The notes below the pieces were generated by a model. The model was given only the letters and a program-made list of their open reading frames with translations. It searched no databases and had not been told where the DNA came from. A program made the position numbers and the translations under genes. DNA of 57,612 nucleotides from CAZVLQ01 sp964628185 (lineage in GTDB: Bacteria; Pseudomonadota; Zetaproteobacteria; Mariprofundales; Mariprofundaceae), in assembly GCA_964628185.1 (NCBI GenBank), contig CAZVLQ010000013.1, positions 1-57,612 on the forward strand, written 5' to 3'. Below are positions 22,857 through 32,361 of the stretch, one piece after another (the first letter of the stretch is position 1; each line of letters starts with the position of its first letter).

Positions 22857-23081
22857 ATGATTCCGTTTTTGCTGGCGGCGCTTGCCACGGATTCGTTCCT
22901 GCGCAGGTCGCAGGGGTTCAAACGGCATCTGGTGGTAGTCGAGAAGGTTTCAGGCATATTGCTGATTCTGGTTGGCGTGCTGATCTTCATTGGAAGCTTC
23001 AGCATGATTTCCGGTTGGCTGATCCGGTGGTTTCCGGCGCTGGCGAACATTGAAGGTGCCTTTGCTTCATCGATGCAATAA
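22857..23081 (+). pseudogene. C-terminal fragment of CcdA/DsbD-type thiol transporter
   Basis: The 74 codons IPFLLAALATDSFL ... VEKVSGILLILVGVLIFIG resemble the end of CcdA, the inner-membrane protein that passes electrons to periplasmic thioredoxins; full-length CcdA has about six helices and over 200 residues. Only the last one or two helices remain, and an in-frame stop (TGA at 22851-22853) closes the frame upstream. It is followed by a cytochrome c and a TlpA-like gene, the usual ccdA neighbourhood, so a 5' deletion at the patatin junction is the simplest reading. A real short protein cannot be excluded. Confidence 0.65.
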
Positions 23082-23104
23082 ACATGAATAAAAAAGGAGA
23101 AAAT

Positions 23105-23506
23105 ATGCGAAAAAAAACAGCGATCGGGCTTGTACTGGCCGGTATGACAATGGCCGGCTGTAGCGCTGAAACGCCTAACGATGGGCAGGCCGAAACAAGC
23201 ACCGCTTCCACGACGGCTGTGCCCGCACCGGACCCGGTGCGGGGAGCATCACTGTTTGCCGCCAACTGTGCGGTCTGTCACGGTAAGGAAGGCATGGGAA
23301 GCAATCAGGGGCCGCCACTCATCCATCGTATTTACGAACCATCTCACCATGACGACCTTGCCTTTTATCGCGCTGTAAGCAGGGGCTCGCGCCAGCACCA
23401 CTGGCAATTCGGTGATATGCCACCGGTTCCCGGTGTTAGTATTGAAGAAATAGGCCATATTATTGCCTATGTACGTCAACAACAAAGGCGGGCCGGAATT
23501 GAATAG
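23105..23506 (+). CDS. lipoprotein monohaem cytochrome c
   Basis: 133-residue class I-like cytochrome c tethered to a membrane. The signal ends TMAGC with the lipid cysteine at 19, followed by a Thr/Ala/Pro-rich linker. The haem site is CAVCH (Cys55, Cys58, His59) and the likely axial ligand is Met105 in DMPPVPG. The C-terminal helix IGHIIAYVRQQQR is typical. AAAGGAG precedes the ATG at 23105. It could carry electrons between periplasmic donors and the respiratory chain. Proximity to the Cyc2-like gene (about 3.7 kb) makes an iron-oxidation role possible but unproven. Confidence 0.88.
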   Translation: MRKKTAIGLVLAGMTMAGCSAETPNDGQAETSTASTTAVPAPDPVRGASLFAANCAVCHGKEGMGSNQGPPLIHRIYEPSHHDDLAFYRAVSRGSRQHHWQFGDMPPVPGVSIEEIGHIIAYVRQQQRRAGIE

Positions 23507-23510
23507 GGCG

Positions 23511-24035
23511 ATGAAAGAATCACTCCTGTTTGCGCTGGCATTGCTGCTGGTTTCGTGTGGCGGCCCCGCCAACCCGGTCGTTGGCAAGGGAGAGGCATTT
23601 CCCGTCATGAAGCTGCATGACCTTGCAGGAAATATCGCCTATAGCCGCGAACTGTTCAGTGGCAAGGTCGTTGTATTCAATGTCTGGGCCACCTGGTGCC
23701 CGCCCTGCCGAAGGGAAATACCGGATCTGCTGCGTTTGAGCCGGATATTACCAAAGAAACGCTTCATGGTTGTTGCCTTGTCCGTGGATGAACGGCTTGA
23801 AGATGTCATCTCCTTCGTGCATGAGAACGGCCTGAGCTTTCCCGTGTACTGGGACAGGGGCGGCGCCCTGATCGCGACTGCAAAACTCGGCGTATCAAAG
23901 TACCCGGAAACCTTTGTGCTCAACCGGGAGGGCAAGGTAATCACCAGGGTAATCGGCGCCTACCCATGGGCCGGAGAAGAAACGATCAGGGCGCTCAAAT
24001 ATATCGCCAGGCATGGCGATGTCCCGGAGCAATAA
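23511..24035 (+). CDS. TlpA-like thiol-disulfide oxidoreductase lipoprotein
   Basis: 174-residue thioredoxin-fold protein facing the periplasm. The lipobox is LLVSC (Cys16) and the redox site is WATWCPPC with Cys63 and Cys66. The cis-proline region YPETFVLN follows. Family members reduce apocytochrome cysteines or deliver Cu to cytochrome oxidase. It starts four bases after the cytochrome c stop. With ccdA reduced to a fragment just upstream, its electron source would have to be encoded elsewhere. Confidence 0.9.
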   Translation: MKESLLFALALLLVSCGGPANPVVGKGEAFPVMKLHDLAGNIAYSRELFSGKVVVFNVWATWCPPCRREIPDLLRLSRILPKKRFMVVALSVDERLEDVISFVHENGLSFPVYWDRGGALIATAKLGVSKYPETFVLNREGKVITRVIGAYPWAGEETIRALKYIARHGDVPEQ

Positions 24036-24037
24036 AA

Positions 24038-25492
24038 ATGCGCTCTCGTCTGGCATGGAAAATCGGCGGCTGGCTCGGCGTGGTCTTCGCGCTGGTTGTA
24101 TATGTCGGCTGGCATATGCTGATGGATTTCAATGCACTGCATCGCGAGGCCCGGTTTATAGAAACCGTCAATCAGGAAAGCCATTATCTGCATAAACTGG
24201 AGATGGCCCTGATACGAACCGTCGCACCTGTCAGATCATTTCTTATCAGCGGCGACTGGCGTCTGCCGGATGTCTTTACGGACAAGAGCGGCAGTATGCG
24301 ACGCCTCCTCGGCCGGACCTTTGCCGGGCAGGTACATGACCTGCAAATTGCGCAGGCGCTGGATGAAATCACCACCAGGGCCAGGCGAATTTTCTCCCTC
24401 CCGTTTCCTGTCGGCAATCTGGAAGGCCCGATCCTGATGCGTGAGATTGACACCGTCGTGGGCAAGGTGTCGAAGCGTCTGTCCGCCAGGCATGATGAAC
24501 TGCATCAGGGCGTCGTTACGGCGATGCGCATGGTTTCCGGCATGCGCAAGGATATGCGCAAGGATTTCCTGCTGTCCATTCTGTTGCTTTTTCTGATTCT
24601 TGCCGGTATGACCCTGTGGCTTTATATGCATATGGTGCGGCCGCTGGTTCACCTGCAACGTGAACTGAAAAAAGTAGGCAGGGGTGAATTTGATATTCAC
24701 TGTCCCGAACTGCCCAGAGATGAACTGGGTGATCTGGCCCTCGCCTGCAATATGATGGGAGAGGCATTACAGACGCGCGAAGCAATGCTGAATTATGCAC
24801 GCAATATGGCGGCGCATCACGAGAAGATGCGGGCGCTGGGACTGATGGCTGCCGGTATTGCCCACGAAGTCGGAAATCCGCTGTCAGGGGCGTCTGTTTC
24901 ACTGGAGACCGCCTTGCGCAAACTGAACCGGAATCATTATGAAGATGCCAGAACAGGGCTGCTGGCGGCCATGGATGAACTGAACCGAACGGAAGCAATC
25001 ATCCGCAATATCCTCGATTACGGAACAGTGGATAATGAATCGACCCTGACCCGCATTGATGCCATACACGTGGCACAAAGTGCAATCTCCCTGGCCCGCA
25101 TGTCGCCACATCGAAAACATGTGGATATCAAGGCCGATTTCAATGCATCCAGGCTGCATGTCAACGCCAACGCATCCATACTGCGCCAGGTGCTTGTCAA
25201 CCTGCTTTTAAATGCCATGGATGCCTGTGGGGAAAACGGTCAGGTTTTATTAAACACGGAACGGCTTGACGGCAGTATCGTACTGAATGTATACGACAAC
25301 GGCACCGGCATTCCAGTCGAACTTCAGGAGAAAATATTCACCCCTCTGTTCACGACCAAGGAAATCGGCTCAGGCACAGGTCTCGGCCTGGCCATCAGCC
25401 GTGAACTGATGGAGCGCATGCACGGCAGGCTTGAACTTGTACGCAGCGACCGGCATGGCAGCCATTTCCGCACATGGCTGCCACGGATATGA
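24038..25492 (+). CDS. membrane sensor histidine kinase
   Basis: 484-residue two-component kinase. TM1 (about 10-28) and TM2 (about 177-199) bracket a ~150-residue periplasmic sensing region that looks helical. A HAMP linker leads to the phosphoacceptor His276 in GIAHEVGNPLSG, and the ATPase domain has the N box NLLLNAMDA, the G1 box DNGTGIP and the G2 box GTGLGL. This is the NtrB/ZraS-like kinase class that normally partners sigma-54 activators. It starts three bases after tlpA and is followed by the response regulator gene 37 bases on. Because it shares an operon with haem and thiol genes, redox or metal sensing is a reasonable guess. Confidence 0.9.
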   Translation: MRSRLAWKIGGWLGVVFALVVYVGWHMLMDFNALHREARFIETVNQESHYLHKLEMALIRTVAPVRSFLISGDWRLPDVFTDKSGSMRRLLGRTFAGQVHDLQIAQALDEITTRARRIFSLPFPVGNLEGPILMREIDTVVGKVSKRLSARHDELHQGVVTAMRMVSGMRKDMRKDFLLSILLLFLILAGMTLWLYMHMVRPLVHLQRELKKVGRGEFDIHCPELPRDELGDLALACNMMGEALQTREAMLNYARNMAAHHEKMRALGLMAAGIAHEVGNPLSGASVSLETALRKLNRNHYEDARTGLLAAMDELNRTEAIIRNILDYGTVDNESTLTRIDAIHVAQSAISLARMSPHRKHVDIKADFNASRLHVNANASILRQVLVNLLLNAMDACGENGQVLLNTERLDGSIVLNVYDNGTGIPVELQEKIFTPLFTTKEIGSGTGLGLAISRELMERMHGRLELVRSDRHGSHFRTWLPRI

Positions 25493-25529
25493 ACAGATTT
25501 AGGAAATAGCGCATGAAAAGAGGTGGCGC

Positions 25530-26837
25530 ATGAAAATACTGATCGTCGAGGATGAACGTCGCATCCGCCAGGGCATCATGATTGTACTGAACGAAGAAGG
25601 TTTTGAAACCCTGGAAGCGGACAGCCTGCAAAGTGCGCATGATCAGCTTGAGAGTGGCAATGTGGATGCAATTCTGAGCGATATTCGCCTGCCTGATGGC
25701 GACGGTTTTGACCTGCTGCGAGACCTGAAAGCCAAAAATAACCCTGTCCCCTGCATCCTGATGACGGCGTTCGGCAACAGGGATATCGCCGATCAGGCAC
25801 TGAAAAACGGCGCCTATGATTATATATCCAAACCCATCCGCTTTGATGAACTGCTGGCAAGGCTGAATCGTCTTAAAGAAAAGCTGGAACTGGAACACAG
25901 GCTGGAAAATATGACCTCCGCCCTGCGGGATGAGGGAGAACTCGCTTCCATGGGAGATTCGGAGGCCATGCGTCATGTCCGCTATCTGGCGGAAAAAGCC
26001 GCCGCTGTTCGATCCCCGGTGCTGATTCAGGGGGAAAAGGGGGTTGGCAAGCGAAGACTGGCAAGCCTTATCCATATGGCCGGTGAATGTGGCGCTGAAC
26101 CGTTTATCCAGCTCAATTGTTCATCCATCCCCGGCGCATTGATGGAAAGAGACCTGTTTGGTTACAGGCGGGGGGCATTCCCCGGCGCCGACCATGATCA
26201 CGAAGGGCTGTTATCCGCGGCCGGAAAGGGAACATTGTTTCTGCATGAAATTAATGAATTGCCGCAGGTCATACAAGCCGGCTTGCTGCATGTGCTGGAT
26301 GACGGACACTTCCATCCGCTGGGAGATGCGCAGAAACACCCCTTCCAGGCGCGGGTTATTACTGCCACCGACAAGGATCTCAGGGATGAGACCCGGCAGG
26401 GCCGCTTCCGCGAGGATTTATTCTTCTGCCTTGATGTCCTCCATATACACATTCCGCCTCTGCATGAGCGCCGGGAGGATATCGCACCCCTGGCAGCCTC
26501 TCTGCTGGAAAAGCTCACCAGGGATAAGGAAATCCGCGTCGCTCCTCTGGATGCGCGTCAGTGCCTGTGGCTGGAGTCACAGGACTGGCCCGGCAACGTA
26601 CGCGAGCTGGGAAACACACTGGAACGGGCGCTGCTGCTCGCCAGCAACGGCAGACTGAATATTCCTCCACGGGGAGGTCCCGGGGAAGAAAAAGGGCTTA
26701 AACTTTCTGAAGCAACAGCCAATTTTGAGCGCAGTCTGATCCTGCAAGTCATAGAGGCTTGCAACGGGGACAAGGAAGAGGCCAGCCGGCGTCTGGGTAT
26801 TGGGCTTTCAACCTTGTATCGCAAGCTGGAAGGATGA
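25530..26837 (+). CDS. NtrC-family response regulator with degenerate AAA+ domain
   Basis: 435 residues: receiver (phosphoacceptor Asp51 in LSDIRLP, Lys101), AAA+ domain (about 138-375) and a Fis-type HTH (about 390-433). The AAA+ part departs from working sigma-54 activators at several key sites: GAFTGA is GAFPGA (215-220), the Walker B LFLDEI is LFLHEI (His239), sensor I ATN is ATD, and the second arginine finger region reads FREDLFFCL instead of FREDLYYRL. Walker A (GEKGVGK, 168-174) is kept. It may therefore not remodel sigma-54 holoenzyme and could act as a sigma-70-type regulator, as known for some NtrC relatives lacking GAFTGA. A ribosome site AGAGGTGG precedes the start. Confidence 0.88.
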   Translation: MKILIVEDERRIRQGIMIVLNEEGFETLEADSLQSAHDQLESGNVDAILSDIRLPDGDGFDLLRDLKAKNNPVPCILMTAFGNRDIADQALKNGAYDYISKPIRFDELLARLNRLKEKLELEHRLENMTSALRDEGELASMGDSEAMRHVRYLAEKAAAVRSPVLIQGEKGVGKRRLASLIHMAGECGAEPFIQLNCSSIPGALMERDLFGYRRGAFPGADHDHEGLLSAAGKGTLFLHEINELPQVIQAGLLHVLDDGHFHPLGDAQKHPFQARVITATDKDLRDETRQGRFREDLFFCLDVLHIHIPPLHERREDIAPLAASLLEKLTRDKEIRVAPLDARQCLWLESQDWPGNVRELGNTLERALLLASNGRLNIPPRGGPGEEKGLKLSEATANFERSLILQVIEACNGDKEEASRRLGIGLSTLYRKLEG

Positions 26838-26935
26838 TTCTTGTTTATGAGAACATATTATAGTATATATTCCCATTTCCAGGATTTTTAGCTTAATTAT
26901 AAACTATAAATCAGGTATTAAGTTATCGTAACATA

Positions 26936-26965
26936 TTGTTTAATAATCTTTTTATCTTTTAATAT
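26936..26965 (+). promoter_or_regulatory. possible sigma-70 promoter for cyc2
   Basis: TTGTTT at 26936-26941 and TAATAT at 26960-26965 are separated by 18 bases. Both are close to the -35 and -10 consensus. In DNA this AT-rich chance matches are common, so the call is weak. A transcript from here would carry a leader of about 240 bases including the nested stems. Confidence 0.3.
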
Positions 26966-27054
26966 ATCTAATATGCATATTATGTGTCATAATGCCACAG
27001 TCCAGCATATTTCATGTTGACCCCGTGACGTGATATCCACAGCTTTCCTGCAGT

Positions 27055-27148
27055 CCTCCCAAAGGGATGCATATTTCCCCTGCCAACACGCCGGCGAGGT
27101 AACGAATGCTACAAGCCGGCCGAGGGGAAGTGCGGAAACATGGGGAGG
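27055..27148 (+). promoter_or_regulatory. structured 5' leader of cyc2 (nested stems), unknown RNA element
   Basis: Three co-linear helices nest: CCTCCC (27055-27060) with GGGAGG (27143-27148); TTCCCCT (27075-27081) with AGGGGAA (27123-27129); and GCCGGC (27090-27095) with GCCGGC (27115-27120). Internal loops lie between the stems and a 19-base apical region closes them. The element ends 63 bases before the ATG. It does not match the riboswitch classes I can recall. A regulatory RNA is an inference from the pairing alone. Confidence 0.4.
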
Positions 27149-27211
27149 AGGTATAAAAAGGCTCAAGCTGCTTAACCGAGTCACATAAAATTACAGGAGA
27201 GGAACATAAAT

Positions 27212-28477
27212 ATGAAGAAAATGCTTCTTACAACCGCTGCCTTTGCTCTGGTGGCGGTATCCGGCATCGCGCTGGCGCCGACCCAGGCCGTGGCGTTTCC
27301 GGCGTTTGCGCGCCAGACCGGTGCGGCCTGCCTGAGCTGCCACTTCCAGACCTTCCCGGCATTAAACGCCTTCGGCCGCGCATTCATGATGGGTTCGTTC
27401 ACCGATGTCGGCGATCAGGCCCTGATCGAGGATGACAACCTGTCGATCCCGGCTGTACTGAATGCCTCATTCGAGGTGCGCGGCGGATTTACCAACACAA
27501 GCAGTTCTGGCGCCGCGTCATCTGATACCGTTTTCACGATTCCGGACAAGGCACGGCTGTTTATTGCCGGCCGTATCGGCTCCAACAGCGGTGCGATTAT
27601 CACATTTAAGGGCAGTTCGACCCCTGTGTGGATGCTGCTGAACTCCTGGGATGTGGGCGACTACAAGGTCGGCCTGGGCGCTCACAAGAGCCCGTGGGGC
27701 GGCTCCAACGTCATGGAGGTGTCCAATGTGTTCGGTCATCGTGGTGACAAACTGGGCGGTCAGGACATTACCGCCATCACCAATGCCGGCTTCACCCAGC
27801 AGACCACCGGCATCGGCACCTGGGTCGGCAATGATCTGGGCTATATCCTGTTCTCACTCGTGGCGCCCGCCTCCATGACGACCGGCGGCACCAATGTCGG
27901 GCTTAATTTCGGCAAGCTCGTGCGCGTGGTGGCGACGCTGGATGTCGGCGGCTGGGATACGTTGATCGGCTTCGGCGCGGTAACCGGCAACGCCGGCAAG
28001 AACAACGCCGGTGCCAGTGGCAGTGTGGCGGCGCGAACACCGATGCGCATGCAGTTCGTGGACGCGCAGATGCAGGGTGAGATTGCCGACATGAGCGTCG
28101 GCGTCTACGGTGACTGGGCGCATGCCCGGGGCCAGACCTCCGCGGATGGCACGGCCAACTTCTATGGTATTGGTGACGCTTTCGATGGAATCGCTACCAA
28201 CAAGGCCGGCAACAAATACGACGGCTTCTCCATCCGCGTGGAGGTCGAGCCGCTCAACCGCCTTATCGTCGGTATCGGCTACGGCTATCAGAAGCTGACA
28301 CGAAGCGTTGGCGGCGATCTTACCAACAAGGTCACCCATCTGGCGGCCACATACAAGATCTATCAAAACTTCGATGTGAACGTTGTCTACAATAATGAAA
28401 AGCGCAGCGATGCGCTCACGGCATCCAACAATAAAACAACCCGTACCACGATTGTTGAGGTCGACGCCCTGATGTAG
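27212..28477 (+). CDS. cyc2: Cyc2-like fused cytochrome c-porin, candidate outer-membrane Fe(II) oxidase
   Basis: 421 residues. After a signal peptide ending near QAVAF comes PAFARQTGAACLSCHFQ, then FPALNAFGRAF. This is the characteristic N-terminal haem signature of Cyc2, with a single CxxCH at 40-44. The remaining ~360 residues are Gly-, Ser- and aromatic-rich alternating strands (FIAGRIG, YKVGLGAHKSPWGGS, IVGIGYGYQKL) consistent with a porin barrel. In studied homologues the haem plug sits in the barrel and takes electrons from Fe(II) outside the cell. Length fits the family. The chain ends ALM rather than an aromatic residue. It stands alone between its own leader and a strong terminator. 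Cyc2-like proteins of unknown substrate also exist, so iron oxidation is likely but inferred. Confidence 0.82.
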   Translation: MKKMLLTTAAFALVAVSGIALAPTQAVAFPAFARQTGAACLSCHFQTFPALNAFGRAFMMGSFTDVGDQALIEDDNLSIPAVLNASFEVRGGFTNTSSSGAASSDTVFTIPDKARLFIAGRIGSNSGAIITFKGSSTPVWMLLNSWDVGDYKVGLGAHKSPWGGSNVMEVSNVFGHRGDKLGGQDITAITNAGFTQQTTGIGTWVGNDLGYILFSLVAPASMTTGGTNVGLNFGKLVRVVATLDVGGWDTLIGFGAVTGNAGKNNAGASGSVAARTPMRMQFVDAQMQGEIADMSVGVYGDWAHARGQTSADGTANFYGIGDAFDGIATNKAGNKYDGFSIRVEVEPLNRLIVGIGYGYQKLTRSVGGDLTNKVTHLAATYKIYQNFDVNVVYNNEKRSDALTASNNKTTRTTIVEVDALM

Positions 28478-28500
28478 GGCTTGCTAAACTGGTATCCTCC

Positions 28501-28535
28501 ATATGGGAGGCGGATTATCCGCCTCCCATATTTAT
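28501..28535. terminator. strong bidirectional terminator after cyc2
   Basis: ATATGGGAGGCGGAT at 28501-28515 is the perfect reverse complement of 28517-28531, a 15-bp stem, followed by TTAT. It lies 24 bases after the cyc2 stop and in the gap before the convergent OmpA-like gene. A very stable stem here would insulate cyc2 expression. Confidence 0.85.
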
Positions 28536-28617
28536 CTGGACTTTTTACCTTTATGAATAACGGAATTGATGATTGAGGGGCGAAACACGCCCGGCCGGGA
28601 AGCAACGGCAATGCGGG

Positions 28618-29061
28618 TTAAATACCGTGCCGCGCTTCGATCATAATCTCCACCCTGCGATAAGTGTCCGTTTCGTTTTTATCTATGGGAGCATAAAAAA
28701 TGCTTCCCGCGCCTTTGCTGTCCACGCGACCGCCGGCAATGCCCTGCTGCTTGAGAAAGTCGGCGACAACACGGGCTCTAAACCCGGACAGCTTCCGGTC
28801 CTCGACCGGTGAGTTTTTTTCACTGGCATGCCCGATCACATGGACGGCTGAATCGCGGTAACGCCTTAACATGGCCGCCACTTCCTTCAATACCGTTTGA
28901 GCCCGTGGATGAAGCCTGGCTGAGCCGGGAGCAAAAGCCGCCCGGTGGGCCAGTAACAGGTCCAGCCTGTTCAGGGTGGGCCGCCTGACAATAAGGTCTT
29001 CACGGATGGATGATTGAAACAGAACCGCTTCTTCCTCCTGCCGGTCCACGTATTTCACCAA
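28618..29061 (-). pseudogene. detached third OmpA domain of a broken tandem protein
   Basis: 147 codons carrying one complete OmpA peptidoglycan-binding domain: LLLAHRAAFAPGSARLHP, VHVIGHASEKN and the arginine-containing FRARVVADFLKQQG to YRRVEIMI. It lacks a signal peptide and starts from a TTG only because of the frame. It overlaps the end of the upstream lipoprotein gene in a different frame. It aligns to the second domain of that protein, so it is most simply its detached C-terminal unit after a deletion and frameshift. Translation by coupling from the overlapping stop is possible but the product would remain cytoplasmic. Confidence 0.6.
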
Positions 29062-29972
29062 TGACCAATGATCCTGACGCTTGCATAGGGGTGGCGCTTC
29101 AACAGCCTTGCAAGATCGTCCATCAGCGCCCTGCCCCGAGGCGTCGGTTCGATTGAGCCGGGGATGAAGGCGGCCCGATGTGCCATGGTCAGCTTCAACG
29201 AATCCGGTCCCGACCGTTTAACCATAAGGTCGTTGTCCTTCAGGGACTGGAGCTGATGGATATTACTTTCAAGCGAATTCAGATCGACTCTCAGATTGAG
29301 CAACTGGCTGGTGATGAGGATTCCCAGGCGGCGATGGACAGACACACCCTTTTTTTTGTATGCGGTATCGGCGACATAGCCGGCATTGCTGCGTTCGATA
29401 CGCCATGCTTCCACACCATGCTGTTCCAGGTAACGGGTGGCTGCCTGCGCACGGCGTGTGGCAAGCCGTCTGGCCATGGCTGTGGTTCCGCCATCATCCG
29501 CGTACCCCGTTATGATGATTCTTGCGTCCCTGTGGTGCTTCATGGCGCCCGCAATATCATTCAGAACTGCCTGGCTTTGGGGTGTAATCCGGGCCGAACC
29601 AAAGGTAAACCTGGCCTGATGAGCCGTTAGCAGACGTATCTCGTAGGGGGTTGGCCGTTCGACGATCAGATAACCCTGTTTCGCTGATCCGGACTGACGT
29701 AATTCCGCCTCCCGCTTGTCCAGACTCAACGCAACGCTTTGCCTCAATACAATTCCGGCACCGACGCCCAGGGCTATTGCTCCGCCACCGCCGCTACCAC
29801 CATCATTCATCCCCGCGGCGCCGCCGCCAGCACCGATAGCGACAAAGGCCATGGTTGCCGTAACCCTTGCCGTTCTGGCAAGAAGTTTCCTGTCTTCCCT
29901 GCTCAATGGATGCGTACATCCGGCAACCACCAGCAAAAGGATGCATAAAGCGGAGATTCGAAAGGTATTCAC
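29055..29972 (-). CDS. OmpA-domain lipoprotein, C-terminally truncated in its second domain
   Basis: 305-residue lipoprotein with lipobox LLVVAGC. A Gly-rich segment resembling a membrane glycine zipper (GAGGGAAGMNDGGSGGGG) is followed by a complete OmpA-like domain (about 115-222: FTFGSARITPQSQAVL, IIITGYADDGG, ATRRAQAATRYL). A linker leads to a second OmpA domain that begins AHRAAFIPGSIEPTP but stops at RIIGHW, about half way through. A third domain continues in another frame (28618-29061). Full OmpA domains tether the envelope to peptidoglycan. Domain 1 could still work; the rest appears lost to a recombination between homologous repeats. Confidence 0.7.
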   Translation of the reverse strand: MNTFRISALCILLLVVAGCTHPLSREDRKLLARTARVTATMAFVAIGAGGGAAGMNDGGSGGGGAIALGVGAGIVLRQSVALSLDKREAELRQSGSAKQGYLIVERPTPYEIRLLTAHQARFTFGSARITPQSQAVLNDIAGAMKHHRDARIIITGYADDGGTTAMARRLATRRAQAATRYLEQHGVEAWRIERSNAGYVADTAYKKKGVSVHRRLGILITSQLLNLRVDLNSLESNIHQLQSLKDNDLMVKRSGPDSLKLTMAHRAAFIPGSIEPTPRGRALMDDLARLLKRHPYASVRIIGHW

Positions 29973-30128
29973 GGTGCTGTCCAGCTATACAGTCGCCCCG
30001 GGCACCCTGATTATTTCTGATGATTTCTTGAAATATGCGGGCCAGGAGCAAGCGGCGCTGCCCCGCCGCGGTTGAGCGTTGATTGTAAACTCACATAAAC
30101 CGAGCAGTATTCCCAACCCCTGTTCGCT

Positions 30129-32304
<2,176 letters not shown>

Positions 32305-32306
<2 letters not shown>

Positions 32307-32331
32307 GTGTCTTCGTGCCTTCGTGGTTCAC
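32305..32331 (-). repeat. dispersed repeat abutting the glgB start
   Basis: On the minus strand GTGAACCACGAAGGCACGAA and the following bases run into the glgB ATG. It is a variant of the ACCACGGAGxCACxGAG family seen at 14817-14843 and 35753-35783. It therefore supplies the whole translation-initiation region of glgB. Confidence 0.55.
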
Positions 32332-32361
32332 TTTTTTCTGCTCGCTTACGATCATGCCGGG

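Larger units (their letters stand above)
26838..27211. other. 374-bp intergenic region upstream of cyc2
   Basis: The left half (to about 26995) is strongly AT-rich compared with the genes around it. The right half is GC-richer and contains the nested stems described separately. No open frame with a ribosome site is seen. A good site (AGGAGAGG) lies just before the cyc2 ATG. The length and base shift suggest a regulated promoter plus a structured 5' leader. Confidence 0.6.

Noticed and set aside
27080..27115. sigma-54 promoter before cyc2
   Set aside because: No GG-N10-GC pair with TGGC/TTGC wording was found; the nearest GG and GC are 13 bases apart.
27055..27148. c-di-GMP (GEMM), cobalamin or molybdenum-cofactor riboswitch upstream of cyc2
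   Set aside because: The conserved loop sequences of these classes are absent; only generic nested stems are visible.
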